From assembly GCA_964596775.1 (NCBI GenBank), contig CAZQVN010000010.1, positions 1 to 64,000 of the forward strand: a stretch of 64,000 bases of DNA. Direction: 5' to 3'. This stretch comes from CAZQVN01 sp964596775. Lineage in GTDB: Bacteria; Eisenbacteria; RBG-16-71-46; JABDJR01; JAWXBZ01. Below are positions 20,231 through 29,717 of the stretch, in pieces. Within the stretch, counting starts at the first letter, position 1; each line of letters begins with the position of its first letter. The translations under genes were made by a program, and so were the position numbers. Under the pieces are notes generated by a model. The model was not told the DNA's origin. It saw only the letters and a list, made by a program, of their open reading frames with translations, and searched no databases.

Positions 20231-22147
20231 ATGGGCGAGCAGAAACTTCAAATGGAGTTCGACGGCGAAGGACGGCGCCGGTTCATGCGCGCCCTGCTGG
20301 CCGACGTCCGCGCCCTGGAGCGCATCCTGGCCGAGGGGATGCTGGAAGAAGGGATCCGCCGGGTCGGCGCCGAGCAGGAAGTGTTTCTCGTCGACAAGAG
20401 CTGGCGCCCGGCCCCGGAAGCGGACAACATCCTCCCCCTCCTCAAAGACGATCACTACACCACGGAATTCGGGATCTTCAATCTCGAAATGAACCTCGAT
20501 CCGCGGACGTTCGGCGGGCGCTGCCTGTCCGACATGGAAACGGAACTCAACGAGCGGGTCGGAAAACTCCGCAGGGTCGCCGCCGAAACGGGCATCGAAA
20601 TCGTGATGACCGGAATCCTCCCGACGATCCGCAAGTCGGACCTCGGCGTGGAAAACATGACGCCGCGGCCGCGTTACTGGGCACTGAACCGGGCCCTCAC
20701 CGAGCTCCGCGGCGGAACGTACGAGTTCTTCATCAAGGGGATCGACGAGCTCCTGCTCAAGCACGACTCCGCCATGGTGGAAACGTGCAACACGAGTTTC
20801 CAGGTGCACTTCCAGGTCGGCGAAAAGGAATTCGCGAACCTCTACAACATCGCCCAGGTGGCCGCCGGGCCGGTCCTGTCCGCCTGCGCCAACTCGCCGC
20901 TCCTGTTCGGCAAGCGCCTGTGGGCGGAAACGCGCATCGCGCTGTTCCAGCAGGCGGTGGACACGCGGGGATCCGCGCACGACATGCGCGAGAAGACGGC
21001 GCGGGTCACGTTCGGAAACGGCTGGATCAGGAAGTCCGTTCTCGAGCTGTACAAGGAGGACATCGTCCGCTTCCGCACGCTCGTGGGCACCGACCTCGAC
21101 GAAGACCCGTTCCGGAAACTCAAGGAAGGAAAGACCCCCGAGCTCAAGGCGCTCCGGCTGCACAACGGCACGGTGTACCGCTGGAACCGCGCCTGCTACG
21201 GCATCATGAACGGCATTCCGCACCTGCGGATCGAAAACCGGGTGCTGCCGGCCGGGCCGACGATCCTCGACGAAATCGCCAACGCCGCATTCTGGTTCGG
21301 CGTGATCAGCGCCCTGTCCGACCTGTACGAAGACATCACGAAGGTCATCGATTTCGAGAACGCGAAGATGAACTTCCTCAACGCGGCGCGGCAGGGGTTG
21401 TCCGCGCAGATGAGCTGGCTCGAGGGGCACGAAATGCCGGCCGCCCAGCTGATCCTCGACACGCTGCTCCCGATGGCCCGCGAGTCGCTGGGCAAGCGGG
21501 GCATCGACCCGGCGGACATCCAGCGCTATCTCGGCGTCATCGAAGACCGCGTCTCGCGCGGGCAGACCGGATCGCGGTGGTTCCTCAACTCCCTGGCCGC
21601 CATGAAGGACAAGGGCACGCCGGGCGAGCGGCTGATCGCGCTCACGGCGGCCACGGTGACCCGGCAGAAGGAAGGACGCCCCGTGTCGGAATGGCCGCTC
21701 GCCGAAATCGGCGAGGCCGGCGGCTGGCGTCACAACTACTACAAGATCGAGCAGTACATGACCACGGACCTGTTCACGGTCCACCCCGAGGATCCGGTCG
21801 ACCTCGTGGCCAACGTGATGGAGTGGGAGCGGATCCGCCACGTTCCGGTGGAGGACCAGGACCACAGGCTCGTCGGCCTCGTGTCCTACCGCGCCGTGCT
21901 CCGCGTGCTTGCCCACAACCGCCATGGGGAGGATTCAGCCGCCATCCCCGTCTCCGAGATCATGCGGACGAACCCGGTCACCGTCACGCCGCAAACTTCG
22001 ACCCTGGACGCGATCGGACTGATGCGCAAGCACCAGATCGGAGCGCTCCCCGTTGTTCAGGAGGGGCGGCTCATCGGCCTCATCACCGAACACGATTTCC
22101 TCGACATCGCCGCCGAACTCCTGGAAGGAAAGCTCAAGGAACAGTGA
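20231..22147 (+). CDS. GCS2-type carboxylate-amine ligase fused to a CBS-domain pair
   Basis: A 638-residue two-part protein. Residues 1 to about 480 belong to the glutamate-cysteine ligase 2 superfamily: IRRVGAEQEVFLVD and TEFGIFNLEMNLDP carry the catalytic acidic residues, and CNTSFQVHFQV and PHLRIENRVLPAGPT are further family blocks. These enzymes join a carboxylate to an amine with ATP. The C-terminal part is two CBS motifs (YMTTDLFTVHPEDPVD... and IMRTNPVTVTPQTSTLDA...), which usually sense adenosine nucleotides. So activity is probably tuned by energy state, as is common for glycogen metabolism (inference). ATG 20231 is chosen for its GGAGG ribosome site; the frame is open six codons further. 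The stop overlaps the next gene (GTGA). Confidence 0.9.
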   Translation: MGEQKLQMEFDGEGRRRFMRALLADVRALERILAEGMLEEGIRRVGAEQEVFLVDKSWRPAPEADNILPLLKDDHYTTEFGIFNLEMNLDPRTFGGRCLSDMETELNERVGKLRRVAAETGIEIVMTGILPTIRKSDLGVENMTPRPRYWALNRALTELRGGTYEFFIKGIDELLLKHDSAMVETCNTSFQVHFQVGEKEFANLYNIAQVAAGPVLSACANSPLLFGKRLWAETRIALFQQAVDTRGSAHDMREKTARVTFGNGWIRKSVLELYKEDIVRFRTLVGTDLDEDPFRKLKEGKTPELKALRLHNGTVYRWNRACYGIMNGIPHLRIENRVLPAGPTILDEIANAAFWFGVISALSDLYEDITKVIDFENAKMNFLNAARQGLSAQMSWLEGHEMPAAQLILDTLLPMARESLGKRGIDPADIQRYLGVIEDRVSRGQTGSRWFLNSLAAMKDKGTPGERLIALTAATVTRQKEGRPVSEWPLAEIGEAGGWRHNYYKIEQYMTTDLFTVHPEDPVDLVANVMEWERIRHVPVEDQDHRLVGLVSYRAVLRVLAHNRHGEDSAAIPVSEIMRTNPVTVTPQTSTLDAIGLMRKHQIGALPVVQEGRLIGLITEHDFLDIAAELLEGKLKEQ

Positions 22148-23103
22148 TCGCCGACATGGATTCAGGCCGGAACGCCGGAGCGGGCAGCGTCGTCCCCCGC
22201 GTTCTCGGGAAAATCACCGGTGCCCGCGGACCCACCCTGCTCGTGGTGGCGGGCCTGCACGGCAATGAACCGGCCGGCGTGGAGGCCGCGCGCCGCGTCG
22301 TCTCGCGGCTGCAGCGGCCCGGGGTCGAGCTGGCCGGAACGTTCACGGCCCTGGCCGGCAACCTGTCCGCGCTCAAGGCCGGCCGGCGGTTCATCGACCG
22401 CGACCTCAACCGGGCCTGGACCCGCGAGAAGATCGAAGCCACCCGCACCCGCGCCGCGGACGCTCCCGCCGCCTCTGAGGACCAGGAGCAGCTTGCGCTG
22501 CTCGACGCGATCAACACCGAACTCGACGCGGCCACCGGGAGCATCTCCTTCATCGACCTGCACACGACGTCCGCGGACGGCTATCCGTTCAGCATGATCA
22601 CCGACCGCCCGGAGGCGCAGGCGCTGGCGCTGCAGTTCCAGCTGCCGATCATCCTCGGCCTGCTCGAGCGGGTGGACGGCGTACTGCTCCGCTACCTGGA
22701 GCGTCGCGGCTGCCGCTGCATCGGCGTCGAGGCCGGCCAGAACGACGCGGCCGACTCGGTGGACCGTCACGAGGCGGTCCTGCTGGTGGCGCTGGTGGCC
22801 TGCGGCCTGCTGCCGGCGTCGGAGATCCCCGAACTCGCCGCCGCCAGCGACCTGCTCCGGGATGCCCGCGGATCGCTGCCCCGCATCATGAAGGTCGAGT
22901 CCCGCCACGCCATCGTGCCCGAGGACCGCTTCCGGATGGAGCCGGGGTTCGCGAACATCACGCCGGTGACGACCGGGCAGTTGCTGGCCACCGACCGGAA
23001 CGGCGAGATCCGCGCCCGGCAGTCCGGCCTGCTCATCATGCCGCTCTACCAGGGGCAGGGAGAGGAAGGGTTCTTCCTCGGGGGCGCGGTCAGCGCGGAC
23101 TGA
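22144..23103 (+). CDS. AstE/aspartoacylase-like zinc deacylase
   Basis: A 319-residue M14-superfamily hydrolase of the succinylglutamate desuccinylase/aspartoacylase group. Zinc ligands are visible as H39 and E42 in AGLHGNEPAG and H140 in IDLHTTS. The substrate-binding DLNRAW block is at about 87-92. These enzymes remove an acyl group from an amino acid or cut an amide at an acidic residue. The GTG at 22144 overlaps the GCS2 stop; ATG at 22156 is an alternative start. Direct coupling to a ligase suggests it undoes or edits the bond that enzyme makes. A degenerate copy of its last seven codons, including the stop, follows at 23126-23146. Confidence 0.88.
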   Translation: MIADMDSGRNAGAGSVVPRVLGKITGARGPTLLVVAGLHGNEPAGVEAARRVVSRLQRPGVELAGTFTALAGNLSALKAGRRFIDRDLNRAWTREKIEATRTRAADAPAASEDQEQLALLDAINTELDAATGSISFIDLHTTSADGYPFSMITDRPEAQALALQFQLPIILGLLERVDGVLLRYLERRGCRCIGVEAGQNDAADSVDRHEAVLLVALVACGLLPASEIPELAAASDLLRDARGSLPRIMKVESRHAIVPEDRFRMEPGFANITPVTTGQLLATDRNGEIRARQSGLLIMPLYQGQGEEGFFLGGAVSAD

Positions 23104-23152
23104 GATGAGCGCTGTGCCGCCCGCCGGCGCGGTCAGCCCCGACTGATGCGTG

Positions 23153-25873
23153 TCATTTCCCGCAGGGGTTCACCACGTTCCAGGCCCCCGGGGCGTTGAA
23201 CAGAGCGTTGAACACGAGCTTGAACGTCCCTTCCATCTGCCCGCGGTTCTGCGGCCGGAACCCGATCAGGACGACGTGCCCCTCCCCCATCGGGATGTCC
23301 AGGGCCGCGGCCTTGCCGGCCAGGTGATCGGCGCCGCGCAGGTATCCCTTGACCCGCAGCTCGTCCGGATCCGACGCGTAACGCGCCGGCACTCCGGTCG
23401 GCCGGTCCCACCCGATCGGCTGGAACGCCTGCGACCGCGCGAACCAGGCGGCGGCCGTTTCCGGCATGCCCCAGGCCAGCGGCTCCCGCCGGTCGAGGTC
23501 GATCCGCACCAGGGTGCCCGGCGCATCGAACTCGTCGCGGGAAAGCCCGGACAGCACCGACCGCGCCGGCAGCCCCATGTGCTCGATGAGGTAGGGGCAG
23601 GCGCTGTCGAATGCGAGCAGCGTGCCGCCGCCCTTCACGAACGTCTTCAGCCGCTCGATCGTCCGGGCCTTTCCGAGCCCCCCGAGATAGCGTGCTGGCC
23701 AGCGGGTGCTGTAGGCGTTCGCGTCCGCGTACTCCCCCTTCTCCAGTTCGCTGACGGAGATGTCGGGGATGAGGATGGCGTCAAACCGGCTGCGGAGCGG
23801 CGCCGGAGCCGGGCCGACCTCCTTGCCGTCGGCATCCACCGGGCCGCGCAGGTCCTCGTTGTGTATCGTGACGTACGGAATCTCCGCCCGGTCGAGAACG
23901 AGCCGCGTCCACCCTTCGTCCATCGAGCCGCCCCAGGGGGAGTAGAGGCCGATGCGGGGCATCGGCACCGCCACGGCCGGGGGTGGCGGGCGATCTCCGG
24001 GGAAGGCGGTAACGGTGAGACCAAACCCCTCGACCGCCTTCTCGACGGCCGGCGCGAGCCCCGCCCCCAGCGAACCCGCCTCGATGATCCAGGAACCGGC
24101 CTCCGGCTCGGAAGGAGCGCCGCAGGGGTTCGACCGCCGATCCCGCGGCGACGACAACGGCCAGGGTCTCCGGCCGACGCGCGCCCCGGCCTTCAACAGC
24201 CGCGACACCGCCGTGAACGACGCGGCGGCGCGGTCGGACAGGATCCAGCGGCGGGCGTCGCGCGGGCCCTCGAGCTTCGATGCGGCCGGTTCCGTCCATT
24301 CTCCCGCGGCGGGCGGGTTCTGCGTGGTCAGTGTCTGCACGCTGACGCCGAGAAAATCCGGCAGGCTCCAGGCCGTCACGTCGTAGGGATTCACAAGCGG
24401 TCCGCCGGGGGTTTCGCGCACGGTCGGGTAGGGCGCCGCACCCATCATCTCGAGAATGTAGGGGCGGTACGGCTGCGCCGCGGACACCACGGCCACATCG
24501 GAAGCGTAATGGCACCCCTCGATCGTCACCGGGCCCGCCACCCGCTCGACGGTCACGCCCCCCTGGCGGAGGACCTGCGCGAGACGCCGGCCGGCCCGGC
24601 TGTCGTGCTGCCCGTCCAGCGACCAGACGAATCCGTACGGAGGCTCCGACCGGCCGGCCGTCACGGCCTCCTGATTCATCTTCATGAAGTTGAACAGCAG
24701 TTCCTCGCGGTGCTGCGCGCACCAGCGGAGCAGCGACCAGGACAGGTCCTTTTCGATGTCGATGATGTTCCGGAGCGACCACCATCCGCCGGGCCAGGGA
24801 TCGAGGAAATTCGTCCGGCGCTCGTACTCGGGCAGGCCGCGGCTGCTGGAGGTGAGGCTGCCGGGTGGAAAATGGAGCGGCGTGGCGATCCGGACGCTGG
24901 CCGCCTCGGACAGGATCCCGATCACGTTGTGCCAGAACCCGGTGGAACGGATCGACCCCGGCCACTCGGCGGTAAACCGGTCCTGCGTGACGATCCCCCG
25001 CCACCCCTTTCCGTGCAGGTCGGACACCATCTGCTGGGCGGCCGCCGACAGCTGGGAATAGACAAGGGGGTGCACCGTTTCGGAAACCGGGTCGTCGAAC
25101 GGCGGCAGGAACAGCCGCGGCCCGGTGGATCCCATCTGGTGCTGGTCGAGGATCACCTGGGGAAGCCAGTCGTGGTACATGACGCGGGACAGGTGCTGCG
25201 TTTCGACCAGGTTGTTGAAGAAACCGTCGCGGTTGTTGTCGTGGCCGGAGTACGGGTGGTACAGCTCGATCGGATACGTCCCTTCGGCTTCGGTGCCGAG
25301 CGTCTCCCGGTACCAGTCGACCACGAGATCCATGCCGTCCGGGTTCATCGACGGGATGATCAGGAGGATCACGTTGTCCCGGATCTCCTGCATCCACGGC
25401 TCCTCGTTCGTGGCCAGCTCGTGGAACAGCTCCACGGATTCCTGGCTCGCCCCGATCTCGATGGAGTGGACGTTGAGCGTGAACAGGACGACGACCTTGC
25501 CGGTCTTCGTGAATTCCGCCGCGGCGGCCGGATCCCGGTCCGGGTTGCGGAGCAGCTGCATCCCTTCCCGGTAGTGATCCAGGTTCGCGATCGTCTCCGG
25601 GTCACCCGCCGCCACGAGGAGAAACGGGCGGCCGAGCGTGGACGTCCCGAGATCCATCACCCGGATCCGCGGGCTCTCCTGGTCCACATGGCGCGCATAA
25701 CGGACCACGTCGTCCCATTTGATGAGCGTCCGGTCGGCGCCGATGTCGGTCTTCAGGAACGCGGACGGCGACTCCAGGGCCAGGGCGCCGGAACCGGCGC
25801 ACAGTCCTGTCAGAAGAGAAAAAAGAACGGCCAGAATCCGAATGCCGGGCGCCGAAACGGTTCTTGTCGTCAC
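23153..25873 (-). CDS. Secreted M14 zinc carboxypeptidase with C-terminal amidotransferase-like region
   Basis: A 906-residue exported peptidase. The signal peptide is within the first 33 residues (RILAVLFSLLTGLCAG). The M14 domain has metal ligands H136 and E139 (NVHSIE) and H245 (ILDQHQMG), and the substrate-arginine region HDNNRDGFF. The remainder includes a predicted glutamine-amidotransferase-like fold near 620-760 (GLYSPWGGSMDEGWTR, YVTIHNED, DAILIPDIS), as in large bacterial M14 proteins. GTG 25873 is chosen because AGGAGG precedes it and the signal peptide follows; the open frame runs 58 codons further without support. It is convergent to the deacylase, so it need not belong to the cluster. 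It probably trims peptides outside the cytoplasm. Confidence 0.9.
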   Translation of the reverse strand: MTTRTVSAPGIRILAVLFSLLTGLCAGSGALALESPSAFLKTDIGADRTLIKWDDVVRYARHVDQESPRIRVMDLGTSTLGRPFLLVAAGDPETIANLDHYREGMQLLRNPDRDPAAAAEFTKTGKVVVLFTLNVHSIEIGASQESVELFHELATNEEPWMQEIRDNVILLIIPSMNPDGMDLVVDWYRETLGTEAEGTYPIELYHPYSGHDNNRDGFFNNLVETQHLSRVMYHDWLPQVILDQHQMGSTGPRLFLPPFDDPVSETVHPLVYSQLSAAAQQMVSDLHGKGWRGIVTQDRFTAEWPGSIRSTGFWHNVIGILSEAASVRIATPLHFPPGSLTSSSRGLPEYERRTNFLDPWPGGWWSLRNIIDIEKDLSWSLLRWCAQHREELLFNFMKMNQEAVTAGRSEPPYGFVWSLDGQHDSRAGRRLAQVLRQGGVTVERVAGPVTIEGCHYASDVAVVSAAQPYRPYILEMMGAAPYPTVRETPGGPLVNPYDVTAWSLPDFLGVSVQTLTTQNPPAAGEWTEPAASKLEGPRDARRWILSDRAAASFTAVSRLLKAGARVGRRPWPLSSPRDRRSNPCGAPSEPEAGSWIIEAGSLGAGLAPAVEKAVEGFGLTVTAFPGDRPPPPAVAVPMPRIGLYSPWGGSMDEGWTRLVLDRAEIPYVTIHNEDLRGPVDADGKEVGPAPAPLRSRFDAILIPDISVSELEKGEYADANAYSTRWPARYLGGLGKARTIERLKTFVKGGGTLLAFDSACPYLIEHMGLPARSVLSGLSRDEFDAPGTLVRIDLDRREPLAWGMPETAAAWFARSQAFQPIGWDRPTGVPARYASDPDELRVKGYLRGADHLAGKAAALDIPMGEGHVVLIGFRPQNRGQMEGTFKLVFNALFNAPGAWNVVNPCGK

Positions 25874-26109
25874 CGGGGACCTCCTGGTGGCAGATGAACG
25901 CCTGCGAGCGGGCGCGTGGGAGCGGAATGTGGGCAGGCGCCCGGGAGAACCCCGAGGCCGGCTGGGGCCGAAAACGCCTTCTCCCCTCCTTATAAGGGAT
26001 CGGGACGGCGGCAACAAGCCGATGAAAAATCGGGCTTTTCGAGGCAAGCCGACGTGGTATTCTCCCGTGGACCCATGTTCAGGCCGTTCTCAAACGTCGG
26101 AGCGTCATT
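25874..26109. promoter_or_regulatory. Divergent spacer, peptidase and desaturase
   Basis: This 236-bp spacer holds the strong ribosome site AGGAGG of the peptidase on the minus strand and, on the plus strand, TATTCT near 26058-26063 as a possible -10 for the desaturase. Several open frames cross it but none shows protein-like composition or a ribosome site. I see no operator-like repeat. Confidence 0.3.
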
Positions 26110-26865
26110 TTGTTGCTTATCGTCTTCTTCGTCAGTCACTGGATTCTGTCCGTATTCATGCAGAGTTTTTTCCTGCACCGCTACGCCGCCCACAAGATGT
26201 ACACGATCGGCCCGAAGCGGGAACGTTTCTTTCACCTGATGACCTGGGTACTCCAGGGTTCGTCCTATCTCGTCCCGAGAGCGTACGCCATTCTCCACCG
26301 CGAGCATCACGCGTTCAGCGACACGGAAAAGGATCCGCACTCGCCGCACAACTTTCCGAACCCGTTCCTCATGATGTGGCGGACCAAGACCCGCTATTCC
26401 GGCTTCGTCCGCGGAACCATCAAGCCCGAGGAGCGCTTCCTCGGCGGCTATCCGGAGTGGGACTTCATGGACCGGATCGGCGGCAACTACTACGGGCGGT
26501 TCCTCTGGATCGGCGTCTACGCGGCCATCTACATGGTCCTGGCCACCGCGTGGTGGCAGTGGCTCCTTTTCCCGCTGACGATCACCATGGGCCCGCTGCA
26601 CGGCGCCATCGTCAACTGGTGCGGTCACAAGTACGGCTACCGGAACTTCAAGACGGACGACATGTCCCGCAACACGCTCGCCGTGGACGTCGTCACGATG
26701 GGCGAGCTGTTCCAGAACAACCACCACATGCACAGCCGGAACGCGAACTTCGCCCAGAGATGGTTCGAAATGGATCCGACGTTTCAGATCATGCGCGTCA
26801 TGGACTGGCTGCACATCATCCGCCTCATCCGGCCGCGCGTATCCGAGGCGTCCAAAGCCGCCTGA
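26110..26865 (+). CDS. Fatty acid desaturase, short membrane type
   Basis: A 251-residue membrane di-iron protein. The three histidine clusters are present: HRYAAH near the N-terminus, HREHH after the second membrane segment, and NNHHMH near residue 200. Such proteins insert a double bond into acyl chains. The only in-frame start is TTG at 26110, which leaves almost no residues before the first membrane helix and has no clear ribosome site. An ATG at 26075, well placed after a possible -10, is one frame away, so a sequencing indel near the T-run at 26107-26112 is possible. The end is normal. It is followed by an OmpA-like gene after 47 bp. Confidence 0.85.
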   Translation: MLLIVFFVSHWILSVFMQSFFLHRYAAHKMYTIGPKRERFFHLMTWVLQGSSYLVPRAYAILHREHHAFSDTEKDPHSPHNFPNPFLMMWRTKTRYSGFVRGTIKPEERFLGGYPEWDFMDRIGGNYYGRFLWIGVYAAIYMVLATAWWQWLLFPLTITMGPLHGAIVNWCGHKYGYRNFKTDDMSRNTLAVDVVTMGELFQNNHHMHSRNANFAQRWFEMDPTFQIMRVMDWLHIIRLIRPRVSEASKAA

Positions 26866-26912
26866 GACATGGCGACACCCCAATCCAGGCCCGACATGGA
26901 GGTTTCCCTTCT

Positions 26913-28184
26913 ATGATCCGCACGATCGCGCCGGCACTGTGCTGCCTGGCCCTGTTTCTGACCGCCTGCGGGGGGCCGAAGCTGAACGGCGGAGCCCTCC
27001 TCAACGAGTTCGACCGCTACGAGCAGGAGGTCCAGCCGCTGAAGCCGCTTCCTCCGGCCTCCGAGGCCCTGTCGGTCGGACAGGCCAAGCGCGACCAGGC
27101 CCGCCCCGTCGTGGCCAAGGGGGGCGACTGGGAGGTCTACGGCCTGCTCGAGGAAGCCGTGGCGGATGCCCGGGTGGCCCTGGCCGCCGCGCGCTGGGCC
27201 AATGCCGAGAGCCGTGCGCAGGAGTGCCTGCGCACGGTGGAACGCGCCCGCCAGGACTGGGATGAAACGATCCTGATGCTCGAACAGACGGAACGTGTGG
27301 CCACCCGGTCGGTTCAGGACGTGCCCAGGACACCCCCCGCCAACGAGAACGATGTCTATGGTTCGCTTCCCTCCACGAACATGAACGGAACGAAGCCGCC
27401 CACCCTTCTTCCCGAGGATCTCACCGCCGCGTTCGAGGACTGGCTGCGGGCGGGGCGCGAGCGCAACGTCACGTCGGCCGACCTGGAAAGCCGCTTCCGG
27501 GAACGGATGACCCTGGCCGTGGGGGAAAAGTCGAAAGCGAAGGACCGTCCGCGGCATCTCTACGTGGCCGGACGGAACCTGCAGGAGCTGGAGGCGCGGG
27601 TGCGTGAGCGGGAGGCCCTCGATGCCTGCGTCCGCGCCACCGCCCTGGCCGGCAAGTTCGGCGAGGCGCGCGACAAGGCGCTGCGGGCCACCCTGGAACT
27701 GGAACGGAGCCTCAAGGCCGACCTCCGGGACGAACTGGAAAAGGCCCGCCAGGAGGCCCTGGATCGCCAGGCCGACATGTACGACGCGCTGCAGAAGCTG
27801 GAAGGGCGGTTCGCCACGATTACCAAGAACGCCCGGGGAACGATCGTCAGCCTCGCCGACATCCTGTTCGATTTCAACAAGGCCACGCTCAAGCGCGATG
27901 TCGAGTTCAACCTGGTCAAGATCGCCACGATCCTCGAGCAGTTTCCCGAGATGAACATCCAGGTGGAAGGTCACACCGACAACGTGGGAACCCCCGAGTA
28001 CAACATGGAGCTGTCACGCAAGCGCGCCCAGGCCGTTTCCGACTTCCTGGCCTCCCAGGGCGTGGACAAGTCGCGCCTGACGGTCCAGGGATTCGGACTG
28101 ACCCAGCCGGTGGCCGACAATGCCACGGAAGCCGGGCGGCAGAAGAACCGGCGCGTGGATCTCGTCATCAACGACAAGAAGTAG
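26913..28184 (+). CDS. OmpA-family peptidoglycan-binding lipoprotein
   Basis: A 423-residue lipoprotein with signal peptide ending in FLTAC (Cys19). A long, charged and helical middle section (about 25-300) has Ala/Glu/Arg heptad-like stretches typical of coiled coil. The C-terminal OmpA domain begins with LADILFDFNKATLKRD, and VEGHTDNVGTPEYNMELSRKRAQ and ENRRVDL-like QKNRRVDLVI are the peptidoglycan-contacting blocks. It likely tethers the outer membrane or a complex to the wall. ATG 26913 follows GGAGG with an 11-nt gap. The gene may be co-transcribed with the desaturase. Confidence 0.92.
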   Translation: MIRTIAPALCCLALFLTACGGPKLNGGALLNEFDRYEQEVQPLKPLPPASEALSVGQAKRDQARPVVAKGGDWEVYGLLEEAVADARVALAAARWANAESRAQECLRTVERARQDWDETILMLEQTERVATRSVQDVPRTPPANENDVYGSLPSTNMNGTKPPTLLPEDLTAAFEDWLRAGRERNVTSADLESRFRERMTLAVGEKSKAKDRPRHLYVAGRNLQELEARVREREALDACVRATALAGKFGEARDKALRATLELERSLKADLRDELEKARQEALDRQADMYDALQKLEGRFATITKNARGTIVSLADILFDFNKATLKRDVEFNLVKIATILEQFPEMNIQVEGHTDNVGTPEYNMELSRKRAQAVSDFLASQGVDKSRLTVQGFGLTQPVADNATEAGRQKNRRVDLVINDKK

Positions 28185-28257
28185 GCGTTAGGGCCCCAGC
28201 GCCGCCGTCCGCCGGTACCTGGCATTCACGAACGGGTGGGCGCCGCGAAGGCGTGCG

Positions 28258-29592
28258 CTAGCGGGCGTCGGCCAGGGTTTCGGTGCCCGCGGCGGACGGC
28301 GCCGGGCCGGTGCCCCCGTCGTCCCCGAAGGGCGGTCGCACGGGAGCCTCGCGGATTTCCGGAAGATACCGGTGGAGGAGCGCGGCGACCGCGGCAAAGA
28401 TCACGGCCCCGCCGGCCAGCGCGGCGGGCGCTCCGAACTGTTCGGCCAGTGTTCCGGCCTGCAGGCTTCCCAGTGGAACCAGCCCCATCAGGACCAGCGT
28501 GAACAGGCTCATGACCCGCCCCCGCAGGGCCTCGGGCGTTCCCGTCTGCAAGATTGTGTTGACCGTGACGTTCTGGGCCACCATGCCCCACCCGAGGACG
28601 ACGAGGATCGCCACGGAGAGCGGGTAGGAACCGGAAGCGGCCAGCGCGATGAGCGCCGCCGGAAGAACAACCGCTCCGGCCAGGAGAAAGCGCCCGCGCG
28701 ACACGCGGTGATCGAGCGTGGCCAGGGTGAACCCGCCGAGCAGGGCTCCCACGCCGGTAGCCGCCAGGAGTCCACCGTAACCGCCCGCGCCGGTATGAAG
28801 CATTTCGCGGGCGATGACCGGCATCAGGAGCACGAACGGATAGGCGAACAGGCTGGCCGCCGCGGTGAGGCACACGAGTCCCCTCGACTGGCGATGGCGG
28901 GCCACCCAGGTCAGTCCTTCCACCACGTCGGAAACGGGGCTCCCCCGTCGCCGGCCGTGAGCCGGCGACGCCGTCTTCAGCAGCGCGAGCCCGGCCAGCA
29001 GCGGAAGGAACGACACCGCGTTGATCAGGAAGCAGACGTTCACGCCGACCACCGCGGTGAGCGTGCCGGCCAGGGCAGGCCCGGCGATCCGCGCCGTGTT
29101 GAACGCCATCGAGTTCAGGGCGACCGCGTTCATGAGGTCGTCGCGGTCGACCATCTCGGAAACGATCGCCTGCCGGGTGGGAGCGTCGAACGCGTTGACG
29201 GTGCCGAGAACAAAGGCCAGCACCACGACATGCCACACCTCCACGTTTCCGGTGTAGGCGAGGACGGCGAGAGCCGCGGCCTGCAGGAGCGCCGCGGCCT
29301 GCGAGATCATGAGCAGGCGCTTCTTCGGAAACCGGTCGGCGACCACGCCGCCCCACAGCGAGAAGAACAGGACCGGGAGCGCGGTGGCCAGCCCGACCAG
29401 CCCGAGGAGGAACGGCGATCCCGACAGGTCGTAGACGAGCCAGCCCTGGGCCGTCGCCTGCATCCATGTTCCGGTCAGCGAAACGAGCTGGCCGGTCCAG
29501 AAGAGGCGGAACCCCGGATGCCGCAGGGCGCGAAGCCCCGACCAGGACGAGACCGGATGCGCCGACCCCGGAAATCTGAATTGAAATGCCAT
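28258..29592 (-). CDS. MFS transporter, EntS-like exporter family
   Basis: A 444-residue permease with about twelve hydrophobic segments. The N-terminal FRLFWTGQLVSLTGTWMQ and the loop WGGVVADRFPKKRLL are signatures of the MFS_3 exporter family that includes enterobactin exporter EntS. The cytoplasmic tail from about 415 is Gly/Pro-rich. The start ATG 29592 lies among AT-richer bases and may be shared with the promoter of the ParA gene. The substrate is unknown. Confidence 0.88.
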   Translation of the reverse strand: MAFQFRFPGSAHPVSSWSGLRALRHPGFRLFWTGQLVSLTGTWMQATAQGWLVYDLSGSPFLLGLVGLATALPVLFFSLWGGVVADRFPKKRLLMISQAAALLQAAALAVLAYTGNVEVWHVVVLAFVLGTVNAFDAPTRQAIVSEMVDRDDLMNAVALNSMAFNTARIAGPALAGTLTAVVGVNVCFLINAVSFLPLLAGLALLKTASPAHGRRRGSPVSDVVEGLTWVARHRQSRGLVCLTAAASLFAYPFVLLMPVIAREMLHTGAGGYGGLLAATGVGALLGGFTLATLDHRVSRGRFLLAGAVVLPAALIALAASGSYPLSVAILVVLGWGMVAQNVTVNTILQTGTPEALRGRVMSLFTLVLMGLVPLGSLQAGTLAEQFGAPAALAGGAVIFAAVAALLHRYLPEIREAPVRPPFGDDGGTGPAPSAAGTETLADAR

Positions 29593-29717
29593 TTCACTCT
29601 TTTCGTGATCGCCCGGATGTGGTTGAATCCAGAACTTGTTGTGTCATCTACAGTTCGGACCAGCGCTGGTCCGTGTCCAAGAACCGGAATTCACCAGAGG
29701 AGATCGGACTCGAACTC

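Noticed and set aside
23150..25897. 915-codon plus-strand frame opposite the M14 peptidase
   Set aside because: Antisense shadow of a peptidase with clear metal ligands.
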